Origin: Pseudarthrobacter sp. W1I19
GTDB taxonomy: Bacteria > Actinomycetota > Actinomycetes > Actinomycetales > Micrococcaceae
Assembly: GCF_030817835.1 (NCBI RefSeq)
Contig: NZ_JAUSZR010000001.1
Location: 4,712,001-4,776,000 of the forward strand
Length of the DNA stretch: 64,000 nucleotides
Direction: 5' to 3'
The notes under the pieces: generated by a model
Seen by the model: the letters and a program-made list of their open reading frames with translations, nothing else
Told to the model about the DNA's origin: nothing
Database searches by the model: none
Shown here: piece after piece, positions 51,581 through 61,653 of the stretch
Numbering within the stretch: position 1 is the first letter of the stretch
Layout of the letters: every line of letters begins with the position of its first letter
Program-made: the position numbers and the translations under genes

Positions 51581-53073
51581 TCACATCAGGAGCTTGGCTT
51601 TGCGGGCCCGTTTGAGCGCCTTCATTCGGTGCCTCAACGTCCGGCGACGGCGGGACGGCGGCGGTTTAGGAGGTACAGCCACAGCCAGGGCTGTGCCGGG
51701 CAGGGGTGGTGCAGTCGAGAGGCATGTGTAACCGGTTGGTGTTCGAGTTTCCACCGAGTGCCGCCGCTCAGGCCCAGTGACAGTTCGGGCTGTCCACCCG
51801 TGCGCTTCTTTCGCGTGGTTGCAGGCTTCGCAGAGGCCGTGGCCGTTGGTGCTGGCAGTTGGTCCGCCATTGTGCCAGGGGATGATGTGGTCGTGATGGC
51901 GGATGGGCGCGTCGCAGTAGGGGGTGCGGCAGGTGTCGTCGCGTACTTGGATGAACCGGCGGAGCCCGGACGGAAACAGCCGGGCTTTGGAGTCCATCGC
52001 GACCAGCTCCCCATTCATCGGGGCCGTGTAAGCCGGCGAAGCCAGACGTTGAGTCGGGGGCTCTCCGTGAGTCCCAGGCCTGCTGGTGCTGGGCCAGCCG
52101 GTCTGGGTCCCGCAGATCCTGAGTCGACTGCTTCAACGACAGTGGATTTCGCATCTGCCATCAGCTCACCCCGGATGGCTTTCCTGGCCCATTCGCCGGG
52201 GACGATGCCGTAGCCGGTGAGGCGGGCGGGTTCGCTGTCCCCTTGGAAGAGGGTGCGGTCGGTCATGACGAGCTGGAGATCGATGCCGGTGTAGCCGCCC
52301 GGGGTGCCGGTGACGCATTCGACGAGCTGGTCGGCCATGGTGTTTCCCTTGGAACGCTCATCCCCGGAGGACTTCAGAGTTTCGGCGTGGCGGGTCAGCG
52401 CCGCGTAGGCAGCCACGCCTTGGGCGGCCGGGAGGAGGGCGGTCAGGCGGGTCATGGTGTCCGGCGCCGGACGCAGCGTCACGGTCCGCTCATTAACAGC
52501 GTGGCTGGCCCGTTTGGCGACCGAGTGTGGGTCCCGCCGGTACGCCGCAGCCCGGACGGCGGCGATGACGGTCCGGTCCCCGCAGCCGGCCAGGGACCCG
52601 GTGTCCGCGGCGATCTCTTCATCCACAGCGGCCCGGTCCTCAACCGACAGGCAGGCTGTTTCCTTCACCACCAGGGTGGCCCGCCACTCATTCAACTGCC
52701 CGGACTCAAGGGCTGCGAACGTGTGGGGCATCTCGATCACCAAGGCTTTTCCCAAACCCAGCAACCGGGCGCCACGGGACGGTGACTCCCGACGCGCCAG
52801 AGCGATTTCCGCTCCCACCCCGGCACCGAGTTCATCCGCCGGAACACCCGCGGCGGCCTGTTCCTGCCGGGCGGCAAGATCGTAGGCCGCGGCGATCCGT
52901 GCCTGCTTAGCCGCGGCAGCGGACTTCACATCCTCCAGCTCCCGCATCTGGTCAATCATTCTTTGCCTGTCAGCAGCGGGACGCACCGATGACAAGACGC
53001 GCAGGACATCCGCAACAACAGGCCCAGGAAGGCCAACCACCTCCCGCTGCCCCGCCGTCGTGACCGCTTCCAT
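51581..53073 (-). pseudogene. DUF222-HNH endonuclease, split by a frameshift
   Basis: Two overlapping frames together make one normal DUF222-HNH protein. The upstream frame (53073 to 52015) has the DUF222 domain and ends [10 protein letters not shown]. The downstream frame (52018 to 51581) supplies the HNH half ([13 protein letters not shown], then [10 protein letters not shown]). Restoring one base near 52028 gives the family's continuous RRLYTAP run. The overlap is ATGA, so the halves could still be made separately by coupling. Members of this family are numerous and often degenerate in Arthrobacter. Confidence 0.8.
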
Positions 53074-53154
53074 AAACAAAGTCTGCCAGCAGGGTGAGAC
53101 ATAACCCGGTTACCGACCTTACTATGTGGATAAACCACCAACTGCCTCGACGCC

Positions 53155-53679
53155 ATGCTGTTCAATGTAGGGATGCAGTTCACCAGGAAGGGCCTGAAAG
53201 ACGACGGTTTTACAGGCTTCAGGCCGTTCAAGGACCTCGACGCCATGCGGGTGCCGCAGGGGACGGGCGTCTTCGCCGTCCTCCGGCCGGAGGGGTTTCA
53301 ACCGGATTTTCTCAAGAACAGCACAGCCGGGGTCTTCAAGAAGAAGGACCCGTCGCTGCCGGAGCCGGAGCTGAAAGCCGCATGGGTGGAGGGCGCCGTC
53401 GTTCTATACGTGGGCAAGGCCGGCCCGGGCAGCAAGGGCAACCGCGGGCTGAGACGGCAGGTCCAGGAGTTCCTGGACTTCGGGCAGGGCAAACCGCCGG
53501 GCCATTGGGACGGCCGCCTGGTCTGGCAACTCAAGAACGCAGCGCAACTGCTGATGGCCTGGAAGGAACTGCCCGCCGAAGCGCTCAACATGGCAGAAGC
53601 GGAGTATCACACAGCCTTCGTCGAGGAGTACGGGAAACTGCCCTTCGCAAACCTCGTGAGGGCCCGCATCAAAAACTGA
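53155..53679 (+). CDS. Hypothetical protein, possibly GIY-YIG-like
   Basis: A 174-aa protein. The order GVFAVLRP, VVLYVGKAG and then GLRRQVQEF resembles the strands and helix of GIY-YIG nucleases, but the catalytic tyrosine/glutamate pattern is not clear. ATG 53155 and ATG 53173 are both possible starts. It lies beside the broken HNH gene. The assignment to GIY-YIG is tentative. Confidence 0.55.
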   Translation: MLFNVGMQFTRKGLKDDGFTGFRPFKDLDAMRVPQGTGVFAVLRPEGFQPDFLKNSTAGVFKKKDPSLPEPELKAAWVEGAVVLYVGKAGPGSKGNRGLRRQVQEFLDFGQGKPPGHWDGRLVWQLKNAAQLLMAWKELPAEALNMAEAEYHTAFVEEYGKLPFANLVRARIKN

Positions 53680-53704
53680 ACCGGACCAAAAGCCAAAAAG
53701 GGGG

Positions 53705-54088
53705 TTACGCCGACCCGCGCAGGCGTTCCATTTCGCGCCGGTCCTTCTTGGTGGGCCGGCCGGCGCCGCGGTCGCGCTGCGGCAGGCCCAGGGCAGGGGC
53801 AACAGGCCGCGGCGGTGTGTGGTCCGTGAAACAGTGGGATGCGGCCTCCGCGCCGACGCGTTTGTTAATCAGCCGGCGCACCTCAAGGATCCGCTCGTAG
53901 CCGGACATCCGCACAGTCACGGTGTCGCCGTTGACCAGCGTCGCGGACGCCTTTGCCGGGCTGCCGTTCAAGCGGACGTGTCCTGCACGGCAGGCAGCAG
54001 TCGCTGCTGAGCGGGTCTTGTAGGCGCGGATGGCCCACAGCCACGCATCAATGCGGACGCTGGCGGGGGAGGAAGGAAGGCTGGTCAT
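53705..54088 (-). CDS. S4 domain RNA-binding protein (Hsp15-like)
   Basis: A 127-aa protein with an S4 domain at about residues 10-75 (RIDAWLWAIRAYKTRSAATAA, shown by its first helix, then GHVRLNGSPAKAS) and a basic tail. E. coli Hsp15 binds the 50S subunit carrying a stalled nascent chain; a similar ribosome role is inferred. ATG 54088 is chosen over GTG 54097. Confidence 0.88.
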   Translation of the reverse strand: MTSLPSSPASVRIDAWLWAIRAYKTRSAATAACRAGHVRLNGSPAKASATLVNGDTVTVRMSGYERILEVRRLINKRVGAEAASHCFTDHTPPRPVAPALGLPQRDRGAGRPTKKDRREMERLRGSA

Positions 54089-54160
54089 GGCTGGCACCGA
54101 GTATAGCCCCGCCCGCTGAGCTCAGGGGACCAGCGGCCCCGGCCCGTACCGGGCAGGGCA

Positions 54161-55300
54161 CTACTCCACCTTTACGCTGACCCGCTGCACCATATTGTTT
54201 CCCAGCCCCTGGTAGTTCCAGTTCTGCTCCAGGGGCTGGCTGGCACCGCTGGCGTCCGTTGCCCGGCATGCGAGCTCATGTTCGCCGGGATCCGCCACCC
54301 AGGGCAGCGTCCACTTCCGCCACGCGAAACCACCGGCGGGTTCCTCCAGATGCGCCGGCAGCCATGTGCCGTCGATCCCTACCTCAACAGCAGTAACAGC
54401 CGCGTGCCCGGACCATGCCCTGCCCTGCAGCATCACGGGACCCGGCGGCAGCACCCGCTTGCGCGTGAAAAAGTCCGGGATGCCCGGCGGAACCATCAGT
54501 GAACGGACCCTGATCCGCGAAACGGGTGTGCCGTCGTCGTCCGCTGATTGCTGGTAGCGGTACGCGACCTGCTGCTGGTACCCGGCAAAGGGCGCGGTAA
54601 CCACCTCGATCGATTCCAGCCACTTTACGCTTGCCATGCCGTACCAGCCCGGGACCACCAGGCGGAGCGGGTAGCCGTGCTGGGGCGGCAGCTCGCTGCC
54701 GTTCATTTTGTAAGCCAGGACGACGTCGGCACGCATCGCCTCACGGATCGGCAGGCTCCGCGCGTACCGCTGGGTGACGCCACCCTGGATCCCGGCATCG
54801 GCGCCCGTGAATACCACCTCCACTGCGTGCGGCAGGATGCCAGCCTTCCCGAGGAGATAGGCGAGCGGAACGCCGGTCCATGCCGCCGTGCCCACGCCCT
54901 CCATGATCCAGGGCTGGCTGAGCGGCCGTGGCTTGAGGAGCGAGCGACCGTTGCCCGCACACTCCAGGGTGACCGGCACTGTGATGGCGGGGTCCTTGCG
55001 CAGGGCTGGCATGCTCAGCTCGAGCGCACGTTCCACCGCGCCGCTGACCCGCAGGTGCCACGAGGCGGAATCGATGTCCGGGATGTCGAAATGCGTGAGC
55101 ACATAGTGCAGCCCCGGGGGAGTGATATCCCGGCGGAGGGCCTCCAAGGGCATCGAGTGGTTGCGGGCGCCCAACTGGAGTTCCTCGGGCGTGAGGGGTC
55201 CGGTGGTTGGTCCTGCGGCGGCGCCGGCAGGGACCTGCGGCTGTTGTTCCGGGCTCGAGGCGGGGCGGGTGGATTGTGGGTTTGGCTGGATCTGGGTCAT
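54161..55300 (-). CDS. Sulfite oxidase-family molybdopterin oxidoreductase
   Basis: A 379-aa enzyme with the molybdopterin domain at about residues 60-250 and a C-terminal Mo-co dimerisation domain. The molybdenum-ligand cysteine lies in VTLECAGNGRS. No heme domain and no Tat signal (no twin arginine at the N-terminus) are seen, so it appears cytoplasmic; the first 40 residues are Pro/Gln-rich. The substrate (sulfite or another) is not defined. ATG 55300 is used. Confidence 0.9.
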   Translation of the reverse strand: MTQIQPNPQSTRPASSPEQQPQVPAGAAAGPTTGPLTPEELQLGARNHSMPLEALRRDITPPGLHYVLTHFDIPDIDSASWHLRVSGAVERALELSMPALRKDPAITVPVTLECAGNGRSLLKPRPLSQPWIMEGVGTAAWTGVPLAYLLGKAGILPHAVEVVFTGADAGIQGGVTQRYARSLPIREAMRADVVLAYKMNGSELPPQHGYPLRLVVPGWYGMASVKWLESIEVVTAPFAGYQQQVAYRYQQSADDDGTPVSRIRVRSLMVPPGIPDFFTRKRVLPPGPVMLQGRAWSGHAAVTAVEVGIDGTWLPAHLEEPAGGFAWRKWTLPWVADPGEHELACRATDASGASQPLEQNWNYQGLGNNMVQRVSVKVE

Positions 55301-55461
55301 GGCGCTGCGATTCTGCTGGGCTGCGGTTCCGGCGGCTTGGGGCTCACTTAAGGCAGAGCACCCATTGCCTCAGGTTTACGCCGGCCCCGCGAGCCAGTCA
55401 ACGAAGTTTCCGCCGAGTGTGGAAAATGCGGGGGGAAGTCTCCTGTGCAGCTAAAAGAGGG

Positions 55462-56322
55462 CTACAGTACGGGCTGCTTCAGGAAGTCAGCCACGGTCAG
55501 CGGATCCTGCCCTGTCAGCCCGTGGATGTCCGGGGAAACTCCGGCCATCTCCCCGGCAGCCATTGCCGTGTAGGTGCTTACCCAGGCGTCCACCTGCCAG
55601 GGCGGCGCCCCGTATGACGCACGGGATGCGTAGGCTTCCTCCACGGTTTCGTTGTGGAAGGTGATGGTCCGTCCGGTTCCTTCCGTAAGGATCCGGGCGG
55701 CCTGGGCCATGGTGACCTCCTCAGGCCCCGTCAGGTTGTAGGTCCTGCCCTTGTGGATGGCGGGATCCCGCAGCACCGCTACAGCACAGCGGGCAATGTC
55801 CTCCCGGGCAACGGCGGAAAACAGGCCGTCCCCTGCGGGCCCGCGGATGACGCCGTCCTCGGCGGCCAGGAGCGGCAGGAAGTCCATAAAGAAGTTGTTC
55901 CGCAGGAAGGTGTAGTCCATCCCGGAACCCTGGATGCGCTGCTCGGTGGCGTAATGGTCCCGGGCCAGTGTGAAGGTGGCGTCCGGGGCTGCGCCGTAGA
56001 ACGAGGTGTACACCACATGCTGCACGCCCGCTTCGGCGGCGGCATCCACAAAGGCGTAGTGCTGGTGCACCCGGTCCTCGGTTTCCGCGGCGGAGACCAT
56101 AAACAGGACCTTCACACCTTCCAGGGCCTGCCGCGCAGCGGCGGAATCCCCATAGCTGCACACCACGGGCGGTGCGTTCTCCAGCTCCGGCGCGCGGCCG
56201 GCGTCGCGGACCAGCAGCCGCTGGGCGGAACCGGCCGCGGCAAGCTGGCGTGCCACCATTCCGCCCAGGCCGCCGGTGGAACCGGTGACAGCAAGGTCCG
56301 GCAGGTCCAGGGCGTCAGCCAC
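55462..56322 (-). CDS. NmrA-like NAD(P)-binding protein
   Basis: A 286-aa atypical SDR. The Rossmann loop is VTGSTGGLGGMVAR, and the region FLRNNFFMDFLP is that of NmrA/quinone-reductase-2-like proteins. Such proteins reduce quinones or act as redox sensors. It starts 8 nt after the stop of the aldo/keto reductase gene, so the two form an operon. Confidence 0.87.
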   Translation of the reverse strand: MADALDLPDLAVTGSTGGLGGMVARQLAAAGSAQRLLVRDAGRAPELENAPPVVCSYGDSAAARQALEGVKVLFMVSAAETEDRVHQHYAFVDAAAEAGVQHVVYTSFYGAAPDATFTLARDHYATEQRIQGSGMDYTFLRNNFFMDFLPLLAAEDGVIRGPAGDGLFSAVAREDIARCAVAVLRDPAIHKGRTYNLTGPEEVTMAQAARILTEGTGRTITFHNETVEEAYASRASYGAPPWQVDAWVSTYTAMAAGEMAGVSPDIHGLTGQDPLTVADFLKQPVL

Positions 56323-56330
56323 CAGGAGTC

Positions 56331-57335
56331 CTAGGCTTCGCGCGCGGCAGGGGACTTGGTCTGCGCAGGGTCGCGCTCGGCCAGGGACCCGATGGCGTCA
56401 TCGATCTTCTTCAGGACGTCAGGTTCCAACCTCACCCCTGCTGCCTCAACAGTGTCGGCGATCTGCTCGGGCCGGGACGCGCCGATGATGGCGGAGGCCA
56501 CGTTGGGGTTCTGCAGCACCCAGGCGACGGCGAGCTGCGGCATGGACAGCCCGGCTTCGTCGGCGATGGGCTTCAGCTCCTGCACGGCGGCCAGGACGTC
56601 GTCGCGCATCCAGCGCTGGATCATCTTGGCTCCGCCCTTCTCATCGGTGGCGCGGCTGCCCTCAGGAGCCGGCTGGTCCGGCAGGTACTTGCCGCTGAGG
56701 ACGCCCTGGGCCATGGGGGACCAGACGATCTGCGAGACACCCAGCTCCTCCGACGCCGGCACAACCTCGGCTTCGATGACACGCCACAGCATGGAGTACT
56801 GCGGCTGGTTGGAAATGAGCTGGAAGCCGAGTTCCTTGGACAGCGCGTGGCCTGCGCGCAGCTGCTCCGCGGTCCACTCGCTGACGCCGATGTAGAGGGC
56901 CTTGCCCTGCCGGACGATGTCGGCGAACGCCTGCATGGTCTCTTCGAGCGGCGTTTCAAAGTCATAGCGGTGGGCCTGGTAGAGGTCCACGTAGTCCGTC
57001 TGAAGCCTGCGCAGCGAGCCGTTGATCGACTCCATGATGTGCTTGCGGGACAGCCCCAGATCGTTTTTGCCCTTGGGGCCGGTGGGGCCGTAGACCTTGG
57101 TGAAGATCTCCAGGGATTCGCGGCGCTCGCCTTTCAGCGCTTCGCCAAGGACGGTTTCGGCGGCGGTGTTGGCGTAGACGTCTGCCGTGTCGAAGGTGCT
57201 GATGCCTGCGTCGAGGGCGGCGCGCACACATTGGGTCGCGACATCGTTCTCTACCTGGGAGCCGTGCGTGAGCCAGTTGCCGAAGGTAATTTCCGAGACT
57301 TTGAAACCGCTGTTTCCGAGGTATCTGAATTCCAT
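56331..57335 (-). CDS. Aldo/keto reductase
   Basis: A 334-aa NADPH-dependent reductase of the voltage-gated K+-channel beta-subunit-like group. The tetrad is visible as Asp and Tyr in FDTADVYANT, Lys in FTKVYGP and His in YQAHRYD. The C-terminal IIGASRPEQI binds NADPH. ATG 57335 gives the family start MEFRYLG; GTG 57344 is an alternative. It is paired with the NmrA-like gene. Confidence 0.92.
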   Translation of the reverse strand: MEFRYLGNSGFKVSEITFGNWLTHGSQVENDVATQCVRAALDAGISTFDTADVYANTAAETVLGEALKGERRESLEIFTKVYGPTGPKGKNDLGLSRKHIMESINGSLRRLQTDYVDLYQAHRYDFETPLEETMQAFADIVRQGKALYIGVSEWTAEQLRAGHALSKELGFQLISNQPQYSMLWRVIEAEVVPASEELGVSQIVWSPMAQGVLSGKYLPDQPAPEGSRATDEKGGAKMIQRWMRDDVLAAVQELKPIADEAGLSMPQLAVAWVLQNPNVASAIIGASRPEQIADTVEAAGVRLEPDVLKKIDDAIGSLAERDPAQTKSPAAREA

Positions 57336-57362
57336 GGGTTTCACGCTAACTCAGATGGTTGC

Positions 57363-58028
57363 TCAGGGTAAGGGTTTGCCGTTGCCGGTTCTGTCCTTGA
57401 GGACCTGCGCCGGGCCGGACAGGGACACCAATGATCCGGTATCCAGCGGCGCCAACGGGTGCGGAGCCTGCGGTTTCTTGAACGAGCGGGGGACGGAAGC
57501 ATGCCGGTGGTCATCGAGTTTGGACTCGACGAGCGGGGCGACCTCCACCACCTTCTCGGCAGGAACATGGGGGTCCGGCAGGTCCCGTACGGAAAGTTTG
57601 ATTTCCGGTGCAGCTGCCCGCGCCCGCGCGATGGCCCGGGCGTCCGCCTCAGCAACGGCGGAGGCCCAGTCCTCGGCCAGGACGGGAGGTTCACGGCGTG
57701 CGGCCGCCAGGGCCGGGTGGCGTACGACGGCGGTGCGGAGCGCCTTTCGCAGGCGTGCCGGGTTCAGCCGCGCACGCCAGTCGCGGGCGGGGCGGCTGGG
57801 GTTGGAGATTTCTGCTTCAGCTGGCCCGCCAAAGCGGATGAGGGGCAGGTTGTCCCTGCGGGAGCGCCTGCCGAACACTGCCATCAGGGTGACGGCGGCT
57901 AGCCGGCCGATCCCGGCAAGGACGAGGGTGATGACGCCCAGCAGGAAGAGGACCAGAAACATCAGGAAGGCCATTCCCACGGTGCCCAAAAAGGTCAGGT
58001 TGAGGATGAGCGTATCCGGATTTTCCAT
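57363..58028 (-). CDS. Hypothetical membrane-anchored protein
   Basis: A 221-aa protein with one long or two short membrane spans near residues 7-50 and a basic then Pro-rich cytoplasmic tail containing NPARLRKALR. GGAG precedes ATG 58028. I recognise no family; it could be a membrane-bound accessory protein. The upstream frame to 58070 is not supported. Confidence 0.65.
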   Translation of the reverse strand: MENPDTLILNLTFLGTVGMAFLMFLVLFLLGVITLVLAGIGRLAAVTLMAVFGRRSRRDNLPLIRFGGPAEAEISNPSRPARDWRARLNPARLRKALRTAVVRHPALAAARREPPVLAEDWASAVAEADARAIARARAAAPEIKLSVRDLPDPHVPAEKVVEVAPLVESKLDDHRHASVPRSFKKPQAPHPLAPLDTGSLVSLSGPAQVLKDRTGNGKPLP

Positions 58029-58256
58029 GTCATCTCTCCTCTCTGCCCCCAGTGGTGCGCGTGCGGGCACCCCTCTGCAGGGGCACCGGCTCCTTCTCCA
58101 CCATACGGATTTTTGCCGCGCCGTGCCGCCGGACGCGGGCTCCCGTCCGTGGTTGTTTCAAAGCTGTTATCCGATATGACAAGGGCCCGGGGCCTATAGT
58201 CGGACGGGGAGACCTGGGTTGCGGCGCGCGGCCTGGAGCGGGAGGCAGGAGCGCTG

Positions 58257-58655
58257 ATGGCGGAGGACACGGAAAGCAGGAACTGCATGTGCCTGTCCGG
58301 TGAGCAGTACGGGATGTGCTGTGGCAGGTTCCACTCCGGAACGGCAGAAGCAGCCACCGCTGAGCAGCTGATGCGGTCCCGCTACAGTGCATTTGTGCTC
58401 CTTGACGAAAGGTATCTGCTGCATACCTGGCACCCCGCGGAAGCCCCGAAGAAACTGGACCTGGACCCCGGCATGCAGTGGCGGCGCCTGGACATTGCGG
58501 CCACGGAGCGCGGAGGGCCCCTGGATGTCGAGGGAACGGTGGAATTCAAGGCCTACTTCCGGCACGGCGGTGACCGCGGCGTCCTACACGAGGTGAGCCG
58601 GTTCGTGCGGGAAAACGGCCGCTGGTTCTACCTGGACGGAAAGATCCTGGCCTGA
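58257..58655 (+). CDS. YchJ family protein (SEC-C-like zinc motif)
   Basis: A 132-aa protein with the N-terminal cysteine cluster C-x-C-x(8)-CC (CMCLSGEQYGMCCG), followed by MRSRYSAFVLLDERYLLHTW, the YchJ/UPF0225 core, and the NTF2-like middle domain. The function is unknown; the zinc motif resembles SecA C-terminal SEC-C. The stop is directly adjacent to the convergent stop at 58656. Confidence 0.9.
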   Translation: MAEDTESRNCMCLSGEQYGMCCGRFHSGTAEAATAEQLMRSRYSAFVLLDERYLLHTWHPAEAPKKLDLDPGMQWRRLDIAATERGGPLDVEGTVEFKAYFRHGGDRGVLHEVSRFVRENGRWFYLDGKILA

Positions 58656-59492
58656 CTACTCGTCGTCGTAATCCTCATCTGGCGTGAAGCCCGCTTTGTC
58701 CACCCGGCGGTGGAAGCGCATGCCCGCAAGCCCGCCCAGCACCGCCCCCAGAAGGGCCACCAGGGCCACCACCACGGCGGCGACAATGCTCATGGTGTTC
58801 AGCTGGCCTTCGTTGATGGGGATCCGCGGGAAGCTGTTGAGGTTGGCCAGCACGTTGAACTGCTGTCCGAATACAAGCCCCAGGATGGATACCAGGACCG
58901 CAACGATCAGGGCCCAGATCCACACCATCAGGCCCTGCTTGGCTCCGTTGAACCGCGCCATGCGTCCGGCCACGTAACCGCCGCAGTAGTAGGAGAGGAA
59001 CAGGATGACCAGCAGCACAATGATGCCCACCAGGCCAACGGTGCCGCTGTTCGAGGCGGCCTGGTTGACCGCTTCATTGACGTCCGTATTGGTGGCAAGG
59101 CCCACGGCTGTTCCGGCCGCTGCCACCAGGGCTGTCAGGAGCACGGCCATGCCAGTGGCGGTCAGCCAGCCAAAAAACGCCGAGCCCGCCTTGATGCCGC
59201 CGAACTGCTCCTTTTCGCGGGCCACGGCCGTCTGCCGGTCAGCCAGGTTGGGATCAACGGCAGGGGCCGGTGCCGCAGGAACATAGTCCCGCTCGGCATA
59301 GGCGGAACGGTCATGGCGTGTCGCAGGCACCTGTTCGTGGGTGGAGGTGGTTCCCGCTTCATTGGCGGGCACTTGGTCGAAGGCGCGCGTGGAATCGTCG
59401 CCGGCCGAGGCGGCGCGATAGCTTCCGTTTCGGTCGGCGTCCTCACGTCCCCGCCTCGGAGACAGGTTCTCTGGGTCTGTTGAGCTGCTCAT
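58656..59492 (-). CDS. Membrane protein with disordered N-terminus
   Basis: A 278-aa protein. About the first 100 residues are polar, charged and low in complexity (predicted disordered). Four hydrophobic spans follow, including an AGGxAAG-like region FLSYYCGGYVAGRMARFNG. The C-terminus is acidic (DEDYDDE). ATG 59492 is chosen over GTG 59504. No characterised family. Confidence 0.75.
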   Translation of the reverse strand: MSSSTDPENLSPRRGREDADRNGSYRAASAGDDSTRAFDQVPANEAGTTSTHEQVPATRHDRSAYAERDYVPAAPAPAVDPNLADRQTAVAREKEQFGGIKAGSAFFGWLTATGMAVLLTALVAAAGTAVGLATNTDVNEAVNQAASNSGTVGLVGIIVLLVILFLSYYCGGYVAGRMARFNGAKQGLMVWIWALIVAVLVSILGLVFGQQFNVLANLNSFPRIPINEGQLNTMSIVAAVVVALVALLGAVLGGLAGMRFHRRVDKAGFTPDEDYDDE

Positions 59493-59555
59493 GGCTCCAC
59501 TCAACCATCGGCCCGCAGAGATAGCAAGGATGCTTACTATTTCGTGACCCGCAGG

Positions 59556-61592
59556 TCAGCGGTAGTTGCGGTGCAGGTTTTCCCGCTGGGACGGGCCGGG
59601 GGAGGCATCCGCAATCCATGGGCCCGTGCCTTCAGACTGGTCCAGCACTCCTGCCTCCAGCCAGGTGTAATCTCCGGCGAGGACCTTTCGGGTAAGCCGG
59701 TGGTCGCCGTCGTCCGTGTTCCGCCAGAGCTGGTCAAAGTACTCCTCCACCCGCACCCGGGCCTGCTCGCAGTATGCCTCCGCAAGCTCGTACGCGCTCG
59801 CGGCCTTTTCAGGGGCGGTGTGGAGCAGCATCTCTGCACGTGAGCAGCATGCGGTCATGGCGAACAGTTCCGCGCCGATATCCACCAATCGTCCAAGGAA
59901 TGCCTGCTTGCGTTCCAGCTTCGCCTGCCAGCGGCCCATCCCGTAAAACGTCTGCCGCGCCAGGCGCCGGGACGAACGCTCAACGAAGCGCAGGTGTTTG
60001 GCCAGGCGCCCGAACTCGCTGTACGAGCGCGGGTCCATGCCCGCCCCGGCCACCAGCTTGGGCAGCCAGCGGGCGTAGAACCCGGAAGCGCCGACGGCGG
60101 CCTTCGCTTTATCGGAAAGGCTCGCGTCCAGGGAGGCCAGGTCTCCCGCGGCGGCCAGGTGCGCATCCACCGCTTCCCGGGCAATGAGGAGCCGCATGAT
60201 TTCGGAGGATCCCTCAAAAATCCTGTTGATGCGAAGGTCCCTCAGCTGCTGCTCGGCCGGCACGGCACGCTCCCCGCGCGCGGCCAGCGATTCGGCCGTC
60301 TCGAAACCCCGCCCGCCGCGGATCTGTACCAGTTCGTCGGCGATCCGGCAGCTGATCTCAGTGGACCAGAGCTTGGCGAGGGCGGCCTCGATCCGGACGT
60401 CCTTCTGGCCGGCGTCGGCAAGCTCCGCGGAGAGCTCGAAGACGGCGTCGAGGGCAAAGGCGGACGCGGCGATAAACGCTATCTTTTTGCCCACGGCCTC
60501 ATGTTCACCCACCGGCCGGCCCCACTGCGTTCGGGCGTTGGACCATTCACGCGCAATTTTCAGGCTCCACCGGCCGGACGCAACGCAGAGGGCAGGGATT
60601 GAAAGCCTGCCCGTGTTCAGGGTGGTGAGCGCGATCTTCAGGCCCTGGCCCTCCCGGCCCAGGCGGTTTGCGGCCGGGACACGTACCTGGTGGAACCGGG
60701 TAACACCGTTTTCGATCCCGCGCAGTCCCATAAAGACGTTCCGGTTTTCCACAGTGATGCCCGGCGAATTCATGTCAACCACAAAAGCGCTGATGCCGCC
60801 CTTATGCCTGGTGCCGTCCACGTCCGTGTGGGCGGGCACCACTGCCATCACCACCACCAGCTCGGCAATCACACCGTTGGTGGTCCACAGCTTGACGCCG
60901 TCCAGAAGGTACGCCTCGCCGTTGTCCGTTGGCGTTGCGGTGCTGCCCATCCGGGCGGGATCGCTGCCCACGTCAGGTTCGGTCAGCAGGAATGCGGTCA
61001 CGGCGCCGCCGGCACAGCGCGGCAGGAACTCCTGCTTCTGCGCGGCAGTGCCGAAGACCTTAACCGGCTCGGGCACCCCGATGGACTGATGTGCGGAAAG
61101 GAGGGCGCCGAGGCTTGGATGGACGCTGCCCAGCAGCGCCAGCGCCCGGCCGTAGTACACGAGTGACAGGCCCAGGCCGCCGTACTCCGCCGGGATCTTC
61201 ATTCCAAACACCCCGAGTTCCGCCAGATCCTTAAGGTATTCGTCCGGAATCCTGGCCCCCCGCTCGATCACCCGGCCGTCCATGGTGCGCGCGTAGTCGG
61301 TCAGCCGGGCCATAAACGCCTCGCCCCGTTCCACATCCCCAGGATCCGGTGTGGGCCACGGGTGGACCAGGGTGAGATCAAAGCTGCCAAGGTAGAGGCC
61401 CTTGGCGAAGCTGGGACGTTCCCAGCCGGTTTCCCGGGCAGCCTCTGCAACGGCGCGTGCTTCATCCGCGGTGACGCCGGCTCCGATTTTCCCGGCCGGG
61501 ACCGGGGTGTCCTCAGCCGGGGCATCCGTTGGTGGTATAGATCCCGCCGGGGCAGGACTGGTCTTTGAGGGGCTGTCAGTGGCGGAGCTCAT
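59556..61592 (-). CDS. Long acyl-CoA dehydrogenase (VLCAD-like)
   Basis: A 678-aa flavoenzyme for the first beta-oxidation step. The core (about residues 75-480) shows TAFLLTEPDVGSDPARM and the catalytic-base region RIFEGSSEIMRLL. A C-terminal extension of about 170 residues resembles that of VLCAD/ACAD9 enzymes. The N-terminal 45 residues are Pro/Ala-rich. AAGGAG precedes ATG 61592. The electron acceptor (ETF) genes are not in the window. Confidence 0.92.
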   Translation of the reverse strand: MSSATDSPSKTSPAPAGSIPPTDAPAEDTPVPAGKIGAGVTADEARAVAEAARETGWERPSFAKGLYLGSFDLTLVHPWPTPDPGDVERGEAFMARLTDYARTMDGRVIERGARIPDEYLKDLAELGVFGMKIPAEYGGLGLSLVYYGRALALLGSVHPSLGALLSAHQSIGVPEPVKVFGTAAQKQEFLPRCAGGAVTAFLLTEPDVGSDPARMGSTATPTDNGEAYLLDGVKLWTTNGVIAELVVVMAVVPAHTDVDGTRHKGGISAFVVDMNSPGITVENRNVFMGLRGIENGVTRFHQVRVPAANRLGREGQGLKIALTTLNTGRLSIPALCVASGRWSLKIAREWSNARTQWGRPVGEHEAVGKKIAFIAASAFALDAVFELSAELADAGQKDVRIEAALAKLWSTEISCRIADELVQIRGGRGFETAESLAARGERAVPAEQQLRDLRINRIFEGSSEIMRLLIAREAVDAHLAAAGDLASLDASLSDKAKAAVGASGFYARWLPKLVAGAGMDPRSYSEFGRLAKHLRFVERSSRRLARQTFYGMGRWQAKLERKQAFLGRLVDIGAELFAMTACCSRAEMLLHTAPEKAASAYELAEAYCEQARVRVEEYFDQLWRNTDDGDHRLTRKVLAGDYTWLEAGVLDQSEGTGPWIADASPGPSQRENLHRNYR

Positions 61593-61653
61593 GGGTTATC
61601 TCCTTGGCCGGATGGCTGTCGTAGCCACGGGATCCGCCGGGTTGGAGAACCCT

